Assembly: GCA_023897205.1 (NCBI GenBank)
Contig: JAHWDD010000006.1
Span: 1,736,001-1,800,000 of the forward strand
Length of the DNA stretch: 64,000 nt
Reading direction: 5' to 3'
From: Exophiala sp. HKRS030
Taxonomy: Eukaryota; Ascomycota; Eurotiomycetes; Chaetothyriales; Herpotrichiellaceae
Shown piece after piece: positions 1 to 12,154 of the stretch. Made by a program: the position numbers and the translations under genes. Numbering within the stretch: position 1 is the first letter of the stretch; each line of letters opens with the position of its first letter. The notes under the pieces were generated by a model. That model was not told the origin of the DNA. It worked only from the letters and a program-made list of their open reading frames with translations, and made no database searches.

Positions 1-446
1 TTTTCCTCTCTCGACGCCAGGCCTGTTCAGTCGTAGAACCCTTGGGCTTCTGCCGAGGATTGTCAGAATAACATGGGCTCTAGGCCAGCCTTTGCAAACG
101 TCGCCTGCCAGGTCCTAACCTTGCTCAGAACAAATTTGCTGAGGATATCTAATTGGGCCAATTCCCATAATCTGACATTCTGCTCGACCATGCAAATATA
201 TTGACCTTGGAAAATGTAAGTGATTATTCGAAGCTTTTGATCACCGGCGAATTACCTCCTCCGTTAAACTGTTGCACAAACCCCTGTGACTCGACTTCAG
301 CACCGCCAAAGAATGCACAGACGGTACGCCATGGGAAACAATTTCCACCAGGAAGATGTTGTATCTGGTTTATCGATAGCATTATAAACAGGTGAGGCCT
401 CCAGCGGGCATCGTCCTCCTTTCGGACCCATGCACGTAACGAGAAG
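1..446. other. Upstream region of chitinase gene
   Basis: I see no gene here. The only clear element is a TATA-like box at 383-388, about 60 bases before the chitinase start codon. Confidence 0.5.
383..388 (+). promoter_or_regulatory. TATA-like box of the chitinase gene
   Basis: The sequence TATAAA lies 59 bases upstream of the ATG at 447, a plausible core-promoter position for a fungal gene with a short leader. Confidence 0.45.
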
Positions 447-2512
447 ATGTTATCCTTCTTCCTCTTGTCCCTCCTGTCCGTAACCGGTCGAGGTCACCCT
501 CACGCCAAGGTCGAGCTGCAACGACGTGGCGACGATGTTGATCTTTGTGTCTTCGATGGCCCACCGTCTGTTGTGACAGTTACTGTTCCGACAGTCTCTA
601 CGGTGGTACGGACCTCGATTTTTACTCGATATGTCCCAGTGCCAACTGATTGGCCTGGCGTGCAAGGGTGGCTTGCTGCAGGAAGTCCTAGCGATGACGG
701 ATCCGACTCCGGCTCACAGGCTCAGGGTGCCTCCAGTCCACCGTGGGGATCGGGACCTCCTCCGTGGTGGAAGCCTTGGGATGAGGTTGACGTGGATGGG
801 GCTCAAGGATCAGCTGGTCAAGCTGGTCAATCTGGTCAATCTGGTCAAGCTGGTCAATCTGGTCAACCTGGTCAACCTGGTCAACCTGGTCAATCTGGTC
901 AATCTGGTCAATCTGGTCAATCTGGTCAATCTGGCTCCGGTTCAGGCTGGTTTTGGCCGTCTTCAGTTGAAATCTCCTCCGGTGGCCCTAATCCAACCTC
1001 CAGCAATATATGGACCTCGCTCACTACCAGCGCCAGCCCGTCTTCAACATCAAATGTATCCACTTTCACAACTTCCATCGGCACTTCCACAACGCTCTCG
1101 ACCAGCTCGCACTCCTCAAGCCCTACACCAAACCCAGACGATTGGCCAGACCACACCGTAACTGCATACTACGGCGCAGGAAACACCGACATCTTCCCAC
1201 CAAGAAATATACCATGGAAGTACCTGACCCACCTATGTTTCGCGTTTGCCAATACAAATGGTGTAAACAACAACTACTCCATCAGTATAGACAACACAGA
1301 CCTCCTTCGTTACTTGAGTGTGCAAGCACATTCGCATGGCGTCAAATTGGTCTTGAGTATCGGAGGATGGGGGCGGGGAGGGATGTATTACTCCGACATT
1401 GTCCAGAGCAACCAATCTATCAGCGCCTTTGTGCAATCAGTAGAGGCCGTTGTGTCTGAGTATGGCATTTCAGGGGTCGATATCGGTAACATGGCACCAT
1501 TTACCCTTTGCTTTTCTCGTTCAATAACATCGAGCTAACACCACCCCTTTTTGGGAGACAGACTGGGAATTTGTCGGTAATTTACACGACGCGCCCGAAC
1601 CAGCACAACCTCGACTTGTTACCGACGCCGATGGGTACCTCCAGATGCTCACAGCTCTGCGAGCAGCAATGCCCTCAACCGAATTGTCTGCGGCAGTACC
1701 CATGTATGTGTTTAAAAAACCTGATGGGACAGATGGCACACTAGTCCCCGTCGACATGCATCCTTTTGTGCCTCTCTTTGATAGGCTTTACCTCATGGCT
1801 TACGATCTGTGGAATGGCGACGATACTGCCGGTTCAAACGCGGCCTTGGTCCGCAACGGCGATGTGCCTCAAGACCAGAGATTCGGCGATGATGGCGTCA
1901 AAACATGGCATGATGCAGGATTCCCAATGAGTAAACTTGTCTATGGTACGCCCTGAAGGCAAAGAGCCTCACTCCTTCCTTCCCACATTTGCAGATTAGT
2001 TCGGCTGACTTTGGTCTCCCAGGTGTCCCATTCTACGGCTACGGCTACCTCCTCTCGGAAGTGAGTTTATCTGGATATTCACCTTTCCATTTAGGAAGGA
2101 CTTGCTCGCTGACTGAATGATCGAATTACAGGGAAGCAACCCAGAAGCCACAGGACTATACAGTCCAGTTTCTGACAAATCATCCGGAGATAGCAATGAG
2201 GACCCCAATAAAAATTCCGGATTCTGGAAATGGAGGAACCTCAAATCTCAGGATGTCGTCCAACAACAACCCGATGGCAGCTATCGCGCTGGCCCGGGAT
2301 GGGTATACGGATTCGACGACGCGACCCAGACCCCTTATATCTATACTGACGATAACAACACCACGAACGATCCACAGATCATCTCCTACGATGACCCAGA
2401 CAGTATTGGACTGAAAAGAGAGTATGCAAAACAGCAAGGAATGAATGGGATGATGTTTTGGGCTATGTACGGTGACACAGATGATGGCGAATTAACTGAG
2501 GTCCTCAGGTAG
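447..2512 (+). CDS. Secreted GH18 chitinase with GQ-repeat and Ser/Thr-rich linker
   Basis: The product should hydrolyse beta-1,4 GlcNAc links of chitin in the cell wall or outside the cell. Exons by eye: 447-1485, 1562-1945, 2023-2060, 2132-2512; all junctions keep frame. The N-terminus is a hydrophobic signal peptide (about residues 1-15). A 13-unit Gly-Gln-Ser/Pro/Ala repeat and a Ser/Thr-rich stretch follow, then the GH18 domain from about residue 233. Visible GH18 signatures are SIGGWG (substrate-binding beta-strand 3) and GVDIDWEF, with the acid/base Glu at residue 349. The first intron splits the codon of the Asp just before Trp-Glu, so the catalytic motif is complete only after splicing. 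The first Asp of the usual DxxDxDxE motif is Ser here. No chitin-binding module is visible. The 3' end is less certain because the stop TAG sits in a sequence that could also be read as a splice donor. Confidence 0.85.
814..934 (+). repeat. 9-bp coding minisatellite (Gly-Gln-X) in chitinase
   Basis: About 13 tandem copies of CTGGTCAAT-like units encode GQS, GQP or GQA. The unit is a multiple of three, so copy-number change alters linker length without breaking the frame. The frame shifted by one is also open (Leu-Val-Asn repeats), which is a by-product of the repeat. Confidence 0.9.
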
Positions 2513-3038
2513 GTAAATGGTGGAGCCGAATACTGTACATATCGTCTATGCCTTACATATATTCTATCCAATACCTGCAAGACCCGTTCATGACCATAAC
2601 CACGGGAGCCGTATGCTCCGTACAGTGACCGCAAACCAGAGTGCAAGACTTTGACCCCATGTACCGGTAAAAAGCCAGAATCAACTTCGTCTGCTGTGAA
2701 CTAGCGAGCGACAGTGTCCAAATATTACCATCATTATGGTGTCATGAAAATGATTGCGAGGGACCTCGTATGAGTACTATTGGTATCATCATTACCTACG
2801 AGTCCTGTAATGCCTGGAATCTCTTCTCTCGGAAGAACATTTTCCCGACGGCGGCCACGAAAATGCAACGACTTCTCCGCAGGGCGATAATTACAGTACA
2901 GCTACTCCGTACTCAGTTCAAGTCCATGGACAATCGTTTCTACTGACTCTTTCGAGTCGATCTTCCTATTTATCAAGCTCTTAATTTCCTATCTTCGAGA
3001 CCTGTCCCGCATGCACCGCGCGGTGTTGCGCCCTTGAG
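2513..3038. other. Intergenic: chitinase 3' end and HEM14 upstream
   Basis: There is no gene. The region holds one exact TACTCCGTA motif at 2903-2911 and a short upstream reading frame at 3011-3037. Confidence 0.5.
3011..3037 (+). promoter_or_regulatory. 8-codon uORF abutting the protoporphyrinogen oxidase start
   Basis: An ATG at 3011 opens an 8-codon frame that stops with TGA at 3035-3037. Only one base separates this stop from the main ATG at 3039, and the frames differ. Such an arrangement can affect translation of the main frame if it lies in the leader; the transcript start is not known. Confidence 0.4.
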
Positions 3039-5118
3039 ATGAGCTTGGGTGTGCACAATGCAGTGTACAGACATGCAGTGATCCGTCCAAGATGGCCTCG
3101 ATCAAGGCATAGCCATTCTCTTCGCCATTTTACACCTACCTCGCGCTCGCGTTCCATTGATCCAGACCCTCCGATTCGAGAAACTCCAAACCCGAACGCC
3201 AGAAACATTGCTATACTTGGTGGTGGCGTGACCGGCCTCACGACCGCTTGGAATTTGACCAAGCGCATACCAGATGCGAAAATCACAATCTACGAAAGAA
3301 ATGATGGACTTGGTGGGTGGGTTAACTCAGAGCAAGTCGAGGTGAAAGATGGGGAGGTGCTCTTCGAGTGGGGACCCAGGACTTTACGACCAGCTTTAAC
3401 AGGTTCTGGAAGGGCCACGGTTGACTTGGTACTTGATCTTCAATGCGCCTCGGGAGTTCGCCAGCTGATCAGTTCTCTTCCAGCTATTAGACCTCGGCCT
3501 TTCGCAGCAAGTAATTGCCATTTCGAAACGAAGTCCCGCTGCGTTGAACAGATTCATATACTATCCCGATCACCTTGTGCTGATGCCCGGCCCTGTTCCA
3601 GGCATATGGGATGGGATTCAACGGCTGTGGTCGCTGTGGTCCGAACCAATACATGAGGGAGTTGTGTCTGGCCTCTTGGGGGAAACCTTTGTTTCACCCC
3701 GAAGTTCTATTCTTGAAGACGAGTCCGTGGGTCGTTTTCTGACACGAAGATTCGGTAAGAACATCGCAGACAACATAGCCTCAGCCTTCTTCCATGGTAT
3801 CTACGCCGGCGATTTGTATCAGCTAAGCGCTCGTACCTTACTGTCCAGTGCGTGGTATCTGGAAGGTGATGAGCCGCGAAACGAACTCGGAGTTCTGGTG
3901 CAGATGGTACTTCAAGGACTCGGACGCGAGATGCTGATCCCTGGCAGGATGGCTAGGTATTTCATGATGGAACAACATGAACAGTCTGGCGAGTTCGAGC
4001 CAAAACGCGAGGCCTTGAAGTCTCTATTGAGAAGATCAAGTGTATACACATTCAAACGAGGGCTGGGTGAACTTACCACCTCGCTAGAATCTGCCTTGGC
4101 ACAGAATCCCAATGTCAAGATGCTGACATCTTCACATGTGAAACGTGTCCAGTTCAATAGAGACGAAAAATATTTGCAGGTAGAATGTTCTCGTCAGCCT
4201 CAAGGCTTAGTGGACACCAAGTACGATTACGTGGTGTCCACTCTTGGGCCAAACACCATACGGGATTCCCTAAAAGAGACCGACGGCAGTGTCTCTTCAG
4301 CTTGCACGGACAGCAAAAGCGCCGTGAGCGTCATGGTTGTGAATCTTTACTACAGCAACCCAAGTTTGATCCCACCCTCACATGCAGGGTTTGGATATCT
4401 GATCCCACGTTCGGTGCCTTACGAACAGAACCCAGAGCGTGCTCTCGGCGTCATTTTCAGTTCTGAAACTTCTGGCAACTCGCGCGAAGCTCGAGAAGAG
4501 AAGCTGAGGTATATGATCGAATCATTGGAGTTGGAACAGGCTCAACAGAACAATGGCGGTGACTCCACAGGCGCAGAAACCAAGACCAAGAGAAGCAACG
4601 TCGACAACAAAACGGACAATAGCGTTGAGAAACCACGTAGTCATGTTGAGCAATTGCTGAAAGATTTTGAGCAGGAGCATGGTCAGGGTCAAGACACTGC
4701 CCCCGGCACCAAAATCACAGTCATGATGGGCGGCCACTGGTGGTCAGGCTGGAAGCCAGATGAACTTCCGGGCGAAGGTGAGGCCGTCGAAATGGCCCAA
4801 AGTCTACTCAAACGGCATCTTGGCATCAATGAAGTCCCCGAGGTCGCAAAGGCGCGCTTGAATCGCGACTGCATCCCTCAGTACACGGTCGGTTATCACG
4901 GCCGCATGAAGACGATCCACGAAGCTCTCGCCAGGGATTTCCAGGGACGACTCAAGGTTGCGGGGCCCTGGTGGCAAGGAGCGGTCGGGGTGAACGATTG
5001 TGTCCAAAAGGCCCGTGAGATAGCTTGGTCGATCGAGCATCAGTGGGACGATAAGACTGGATTGGAAGACGTGGTCAATGATCAAGATTACCATCGGAGC
5101 GATCCTGCTGCTGCGTGA
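3039..5118 (+). CDS. HEM14: Protoporphyrinogen oxidase, mitochondrial (heme biosynthesis)
   Basis: This enzyme oxidises protoporphyrinogen IX to protoporphyrin IX with FAD and O2, the penultimate step of heme synthesis at the inner mitochondrial membrane. Exons are 3039-3428 and 3484-5118, giving 674 aa. The N-terminal 40 residues are rich in Arg, Ser and His with no acidic residues before the first Asp, as in a mitochondrial presequence. The Rossmann FAD motif GGGVTG is at residues 61-66, followed by a YERNDGLGGWV stretch and GPRTLRP, typical of the HemG/PPO family. The C-terminus carries the expected GPWWQGAVGVNDCV-type FAD-binding end. The protein is longer than yeast Hem14 (about 540 aa), mainly from a charged Gln/Asn/Lys-rich insert around residues 470-540. 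The 55-nt intron restores the frame into LLDLGLSQQ. Confidence 0.9.
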
Positions 5119-5639
5119 GACCGGGGTGTCAGAAAGTTCGGTCTGTGTTATGAGATGACAACTGTAGCCAAAAAACCAGCTTGACAGCTGTTTGTGTAGT
5201 GTATATACCCTGATTAGACCATTGGCGAAAAGTAAATAGAAGTGAAATGCACTTTTAAAAATATATCTCTTGTTGTTGGTCCAGATTTGCTCTGTAGAGG
5301 GTTGGTTGTCCTACTACTAGATCCATTCTTACGATCGAGTCAGACACATAACGGTGGTCAGTGGGGTATTATGGCACGGTTTCATAAAAGAAGCCATTAG
5401 GAGTAGATGAGAAGAAGGCAAATTCCATCGAATTCGTGAACACCTGGCTATGTATGATAGTACCTGTGGTCCCACGTATCCGCACAACTTGGTACAATGG
5501 GTGTACGATGTACTCCGGCATCTCGTGGGTCATTTCCATTTGGTTTTCTCTACGGAGGAGGCATCTATTTTAGGGAGGATATAGGATACGGTGGACCCAC
5601 TGGATACATATTCAAAGGACGGTTAAGTGATACTCCGTG
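5119..5639. other. Convergent intergenic spacer
   Basis: The spacer lies between the 3' ends of two convergent genes. I see no gene; an 8-mer TACTCCGT occurs at 5631-5638, next to the permease stop codon. Confidence 0.5.
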
Positions 5640-7435
5640 TTAGGCAATCCAGAACCAAACTCTCTCCAACCAATTTCTGGGTCGTCTCTCGGGCCAGACG
5701 ACGGCGTCGAGGGCGGCTTTTCCCGTACGTAAATCGGCCTCGGCGGGATCGACGAAACGTGATCGTTTCAGGATCTTCCAAAACAGGTAGAGCCCAAAGT
5801 AGATGGGGACACCGACGTAATCGGTGATGAAGGTTTGGTAGTCCCACTTGCCGGCGATGGAGTCGAAACCGTTGAAGAGGATGATGAGACCGAAAAACAC
5901 CAAGGCGGCCCAACTCAGGTAGGGCTGATAGGGGGCTTTGAACACCAAGGTGTCGCGGTCGATGCCCTGCGCCTGCAGGGCGGCGTGGAAACGGAGGTAG
6001 GCGACATTGATACTGACCCAGGTGAAGAGTGTGGTGATGGTGACGAGGTTCTGGAACCACTGGAACACCGTGGCCGAGCCGGAAGAGCACGACATGTACG
6101 TCAAGAGGGCGAACGAGCAGGTGACGAGGACGCACCACAGGGGCACGCCCTGCTTGGTGCATCTCAACAAGAACCTCGGGGCTTGCCGGTTCTGCGCGAG
6201 CGCGTACAGGTACCGCGAGCCCGTGTACAGAAACGCGTTGGCCGACGAGGACGCAGAGGTCAGGATGACGGCGTTGATGATGGACGGTAGGGCCTTGATG
6301 TGCGCCCGCACGATGGCGATGACCCAGGGCGAGGCCGCGGCGCCCGCGGACCCGTTCTTGATGGCCGCCAGGAGCCGGTCGTCGTTGTAAGGGACCAAAA
6401 CTCCAATGGCCAGCGTCCCCAGGACGTAGAAGAACAGGATACGCCAGAAGACGCGGCGGACCGCTTTGGGGATGTTGCGCCGCGGGTCTTCGGCCTCGCC
6501 AGCCGCGACCGCCACCATTTCCACGCCGCCGTACGAAAAGGCGGCGTTGACGAGCGTCGACCACAGACCCAAGAAGCGGCCGGTGTTGCCCCCGGCGATG
6601 TAGGGCTTCATGGCGCCCGGGTTGTGCCAGTACTGGAAACCTAGACGGTGTTGGCCGGGCACGCCGCCGACGTCTATGATGAGCGCGAGGATCAACAGCC
6701 CAATGATGGTGACGATCTTGATCGAGGCGAAGATGAATTCGGCCTCGCCATATACCGAGACGGCGAAGATGTTGAGTAGGAGAACCAAGACGATGGTGAT
6801 GCTGATCCACGCCGCCACGTTAATGTCCTGTGCTCCATGCCAGTATTGAATGACGGTCGAGGCGGCCGAGATTTCTGCGCACAAGGTGATGGCGCAGTTG
6901 TACCAATTGTTCCAACCCACGGCGAAACCCATGGCGTCGTCGACGTACCTCGCGCAGAACTGAGGGATTGCGCCGGGGAGTGGTAGCCACGTCGCCATCT
7001 CGCCTAGAGACATCATCATCGCGAAGACGGCGAGACCAGTGAAGGTGTAGCCGAGGAGGACAGAAAGAGGTCCCGCGTGGGTAAAGGCTTTGCCGATACC
7101 GAGGAACAGGCCAGTACCGATGGTGCCGCCGAGAGCGATGAATTGGATGTGCCGTGACTTCAGACCGCGAGAGACGTAGCCGTATTCTTCGGCCGTCGCG
7201 ATGTCGCCGTACATGTCGGTGGCTTCATTGATGCGAGAGCCTTGACGAACCTGGGCGGACATAGATAAACAGTTAGTAGGTCCGATCGAATACGCGAACA
7301 TGTGCATAGCAAGGAACGGGCTAGACTTGCCTCGATTTTGTTGATGTTGATCTCATTCTCGTCGCCGTGGAGTGCAAGTTGGTCCGGCGACTCTGAACTC
7401 GTAGAGCCAATTCGGAAATCTGTGGTCTTCTCCAT
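5640..7435 (-). CDS. Amino-acid permease (YAT/AAT family, proline-permease-like)
   Basis: A 571-aa polytopic plasma-membrane carrier, likely an H+-coupled amino-acid importer. Exons on the minus strand are 7435-7331 and 7250-5640. The motif GGTIGTGLFLGIGKA at the start of the first membrane span is the amino-acid permease signature, followed by SLGEMATWLPLPG. About twelve hydrophobic segments can be counted, and the charged C-tail contains ERRPRNWLERVW. The family resembles fungal PrnB/Put4-type carriers, but the substrate cannot be read from sequence. The intron has a GC donor (GAG|GCAAGT), a TACTAAC-like branch site and a CAG acceptor, so it is a GC-AG intron. A longer reading through the intron exists, but it would insert a Cys-rich piece not typical of the family. 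Confidence 0.85.
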
Positions 7436-8412
7436 AGTTCACCCCCGAGTGTGTACTTCAATGATTGAGTTGTGGTGAGGATAAAAGGAAGAAAAGCTCG
7501 GGGTGTCTCGACACAGAGACACAGAAGGGGAAATAAATATGACGCAGGAACTGCCTGATGAGGATTGAGGTATCGTAGAAGCGACAGGGTCTGGCAGGTG
7601 GAGGGGGAAGCATATATGTAGAAGATGGCAACGTCTGGGGGGGAATGGTCCTACCCGGATCTGTGGTTGTACAGAGTGACAGCTGGCGTCAGGATTATCC
7701 GTGTAGCTGTTGACGTGAATGAGGTACGAGTAGTCATTTACCGTTGCTATTGCATGATGACTTCACTGGACAGCAGCCTTTCCGATTGACTGGAGCTGGC
7801 GGGGAGAGTTTGCCACTGTTACAACACTGGGAGATCCTCAGGAGAAACGGACAGTGAAGGCGGATAAGAGGAGCCCCGACCACAGGCAGGTAGCTTGTTA
7901 TGGATTCAATGATAAACAGAACAGTCTGGCCGATGGTTGGCAGAGGTTCCAATAAAAGCAGACCAGGATATTGTACTCGTTGAGCGAGAAGGCTTAGAAG
8001 CTCGAGAAAAGTCGGTGATCGTGTAAGAGAGTGGAGACGCTGGTCGATGGGGTGGGAAAAGCGACCAGACCGTCTCCGGGTGATTCAAGGCGTTGGACGG
8101 AGCGAGTGAGAGTGCAGCATGCAACGGTGGCAATGCATGTAGTGTAATAGTGGGAGGCAACTGAACGAAGCCGACTCTCCAGTCATCTTCCTCGTTATCA
8201 TCATTGTCACTCACGACTTTTATGGTGATGACATTGATGATTGGATGGATGTTTCTGGTCTGGAGATCGGTAGACAGCATCTTGGACAGGGGTCATCGAC
8301 CGGGATCATCCTCTCTAGGCTCTCGTTTGTTGTGGCGTGTCACCAGGTGATACAGTACACAATGTTTCCACTCAACAACGTAGTTTCCTAAGGTCGTCTT
8401 GATTGAGCTTAA

Positions 8413-8457
<45 letters not shown>

Positions 8458-9850
8458 AGCCTTGCAGATGGAACTCCTCGAATGACCGTTGTTCTTTGAA
8501 GCGAGTTCTTTCGCCGTATGAAGGGACTGTGGATCGACACAATACTGAGGATCACAAAACAGAAAATTACGGCACAGAGCCACTTTTGGGCACTTCTGGA
8601 CGTCTCGACCTCGAGATAACTCGTACTACGTCTAAGTAAGGTAAATAAGCATCACATTGCCTACTACTACAATAATTTCGGGGCTCAGAAGACCGACCGA
8701 ATCGTGCAAATCAAGACCACTTTCCTACCTGAGACTAGCGACGTATTTGGCCCCCACTTCAGCTCCTACGGCCACGACCCCTTGTGCATGAGTACCAGAA
8801 GACTCAACCTCCATCAGTTCAAGGCCTGCAACCTCGCTTGACAAACTACATCAATCTCTCATCGAAAAGATTCCCTTTCTTGATTAAATCTCTCACCAAT
8901 GACACCGAGTTCAAGAAGGTCCGATCACGACACATTCCAGGGTCAATGACGCACTTGCAAGGGGTCTGGTCTCTCCCAATGGCCTTCATGCTCTTGTTTC
9001 CCATCCTGCGATGTCAAGCCGATATCTAGACGAGTACGCTCACAAGCCTAACGTGGACACCGCGTCCGAGATGATTTTGGCTGACTCAACAAGGTCCGAA
9101 TGATGACCAGGTGGGTTTTAACACAAACAAATGCCGCAAGACCGCAACTCAAGAGCTTCTCGAATGTGGCAAAAGAAGGGCAAAACATCCATAAATCTGT
9201 ATAATATTCGATCATTACTAGTACAGATTCATCCCTGTGGCCGATGCTGCACTAAAGTCATCCACCTCGCCAATCTAACTTATCCTCTCCATGCGATATT
9301 CGTGTGACCTTATCTCATGCATGTGGCTGTTCCCCTGGAATGCTGTCGGATATCTCGAGGTCACTGAAATGATCCATGCAATCAGTGAGCTTTCGTATAT
9401 CTTCTCTTTCAAGAAATGGTTGGACAGGCGCTTCTGTTTCGGAAAAAGGCAACTCCGTTCGTATTCATTCTGGTCACTGCTATTCACAGTGGGTAAGTAG
9501 CTACAGAAACAGATACTCACTAGGATTTGACGACATCCAGGCAAGGACTTTCACCATTCACTGTGGGCAGCAAAGCGAACGAGGTGGCAATAATTTTGCC
9601 AAGTCGCGACTTGCAAACATGACGACCAAAGCTTGTGTATATAAGTAGTTCAACATCTGAGCAAACCATCACTACCAGATTCCTTTTTTTCACACCTTTC
9701 CTTAGTCCTCAATCTGCCTCAAAGCATGCCGAGAAAGGGATTGAATGTGACGGTTTCATTCAAACAGATGCAGTGGTACGACTCATACCCTTTTCACTGG
9801 GATAAAGAAACGCAAGCCCAGTTTTATTTGCCATCAAACTGCTAGCAGTC
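7436..9850. other. Gene-poor stretch with a TG microsatellite
   Basis: Several open frames under 125 codons occur on both strands, but none has recognisable content or splice partners. The stretch holds the permease promoter, a 38-base TG repeat and the upstream region of the peptidase-like gene. I see no gene. Confidence 0.4.
8416..8453. repeat. (TG)19 microsatellite
   Basis: A perfect dinucleotide run in the gene-poor stretch; it makes a false His-Thr open frame on the minus strand. Confidence 0.95.
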
Positions 9851-11391
9851 ATGGCCGCAGAAACTACTTCTATTTCATCGCAGCCACCCTCACCCTCAAA
9901 TCTTCCAACTCTGACACAAACGTCCGAGCCCTACTATCAAGATACCCAAGTACATAATCCACCTCCACACAAGCCAGCTTGCACCGAGGAAAGTGAGTCG
10001 TCCTTTCACACTTGGCTTTCGCTCGGCTGGGTCGATCATCGCGCTATGGATACAACTCCGCAAAAGCCTGTCCCCTGGACGACACCCGACAGTGAATCGC
10101 CTCCTCAGCTTCGGTATTACTCGGGAGTGACGGCGTTCAAGCACGGAGCGGGACAACTATCTCTCTTCTATGAGCTCGAAGGTGGGGGTATTATTGAGGA
10201 AGACGGACCAGACATCAGAGAGATTCGCAAGCACGAGGGTGGACTGAAGGTGAGACTCAAAGGAATCACCCTAACCCGCATCGCAAGGAGCTGACTTATG
10301 CCTCAACAGCAACTGAAGACTATGATGAAACCTGGTTTGGCAGCCGTATGCTTGGAATTTCCAAAGAATGCACGCGAGCTTGCTAGGCGACTATCTGGCT
10401 TTCGGCTGCGTCGGGATGGAGTAGATGTCGTTATTACTTGTGCACACTTCGCAACATGGCCCAGTATCCAGCAAGATTTCGATGAGAAAGCCCGAGCATT
10501 TACTGAAATGGAGAAACACCCAGTCATCGCACTGCAAGCTCGCATGGTTGATAAGGAGGACGGTACGTTTGAAATTGGTAGTCACACATAATACTGACTT
10601 CTACCAAGCGGATGACTACTCTAGACACGTGAAGCTCAACCTCCAACTCATCGCGATTCACCGTCCGTGGGATCTCGCCATCTTCCGCATCGTAGAAAAA
10701 ACCGAAGACGATGAGGAAAAGCAGGTGATCAACTGGAACCAGATGCATTTCGTTACTCCAGAGGATCGAGGAAAGTTAGGCACAAAGGATTTGTGGTGGT
10801 CAGTGGGATACAATCTCAGTAACGACATGTCGAAGCTCCAGACCAGCTGGAAGGCGTTTTTCTTGCGACAACCCTCAAAGGTTCAAGCTGACATCTACCA
10901 AAAATACGTGCGTACAACCTGCTATGATGTCTTTCGAGGCTGACTCTATAATCACAGAAGTTCGACGCGACCACTACACCCAACCTGAAATTCCTTGCAG
11001 TCAGTCAGAGAACTGTCAGCTTCGGCACACTGGAGCAGTTCGCACCGACTGGAGAAGAAGAACAGACATATCAAGTGTCTATCAGTATAAGTGCTTGGTA
11101 CGGTCGATCTGGCTCTATGGTTTGCACTCGTGAGAATGGTGGCGTCGATGGAAGAGAGAACCAGGTCTCTGTCCATGGCATCAGTAAGTTCACATTTTTC
11201 CCTTTTACTTTGTTAAAATTCAACGAACCTAACACAATTCCCCAGTCAAGGGAGGATCTACCAAAAGCGACTACAATGTGATGATACTATTCGAGGAGAA
11301 CATGAAGAGCTGGCTCGACAAAGCTTTGAGCTTCCACCCAGACGAATCAGAACATCCGGTTGACTTCAGTGAGCGTTTCATCATGGCTTAG
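9851..11391 (+). CDS. Trypsin-like putative serine peptidase, intracellular
   Basis: I read a 440-aa protein from five exons: 9851-10249, 10310-10562, 10609-10907, 10958-11183, 11246-11391. Every junction preserves frame and the introns are 46-62 nt. No signal peptide is seen; the first 100 residues are Pro/Ser/Thr-rich and look disordered. Three segments have the order and context of a chymotrypsin-fold triad: TCAHF (His179), WDLAIF (Asp239) and GRSGSMV (Ser368). After the Ser segment comes VHGI followed by Lys-Gly-Gly, as in the strand after the catalytic Ser of this fold. This is inference from motif order; I do not recognise a named family. Alternatively it is a catalytically dead relative, since the usual GDSGGP is GRSGSM here. 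The start codon follows a stop-rich leader. Confidence 0.6.
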
Positions 11392-12154
11392 GACACTACG
11401 GACACGGTGAAGCTCCAGATAGTGACTTTGAGGGCATTGAGAGAGTTATATGCTAGCAGATCTGCAGTCTCTTGTGTATCGACGCAGAACTTTCTTTTCT
11501 TTTCTTGAGTATGTTAGCGAATGGTTCCCTGGGGAAGGCTTGTCACACGGTTGCCTCGGGTGAAAGGTCATTGTCTTGTACTTGCTTTTCAGTTGATAGA
11601 TTCCGTCTATTATTTCCACTCCTCAAAGACGGCAATAACACAAATAATTGAACAACATGCTGTTGTTCTATAGCCATTGCGGCTTTTCCTTTCTTCTTTT
11701 CCGCTTGCCGGTCACGAGGCTCGTCACGTATCGTAGAAATGGCAACGATTCCCGAATGACAGTCTCAACGGGGTACAGCCGACAGTACGCATCAGGTACT
11801 GTCACAATATATCTATCCTTTGAGTCAGATAAAGACCATTGCGATGCCAATGCGGGATCCTGTCGAACCTCCGCGACACTTTCCTTATCGAGAGGAATCG
11901 ATATACTAAGTACTCAGGTGTTTAGTATCTTGGCGAGTTTGTAGGAGTTTGAGAACCCCTTGATATCCCTGTTTACTCAGCCACCTGCCCCTTGATTCTC
12001 AATCTATTCAATACTGGTTTCTTTCATCTCCCTGCATCCCTATGGAGTTAATCTCACCTAACATAGGCTCATCTGTTCATGAATGATGTTCTGATTGAAA
12101 AAGTTGTCGCCTTGAAGGTACTGCCAAACCAGCCATCCTGCACCATCGTTCTGA
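11392..12154. other. Intergenic spacer
   Basis: I see no gene. A 98-codon open frame at 11648-11944 has no recognisable features. Confidence 0.4.

Noticed and set aside
631..1161. Leu-Val-Asn repeat frame in the chitinase
   Set aside because: A frame-shifted reading of the 9-bp repeat; the GQ frame connects to a signal peptide and the GH18 domain.
3039..3656. Unspliced 205-codon reading of HEM14 exon 1
   Set aside because: Reading through the 55-nt intron loses the conserved continuation, while splicing restores family sequence.
5623..6810. 395-codon frame on the same strand as the amino-acid permease, shifted
   Set aside because: Arg/His/Pro-rich shadow of a GC-rich membrane protein exon, with no family features.
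8293..8583. His-Thr-rich frame over the TG repeat
   Set aside because: Produced by the microsatellite, with no other coding sign.
8784..9029. 81-codon plus-strand frame in the gene-poor stretch
   Set aside because: No domain, splice partner or recognisable similarity; left as noise.
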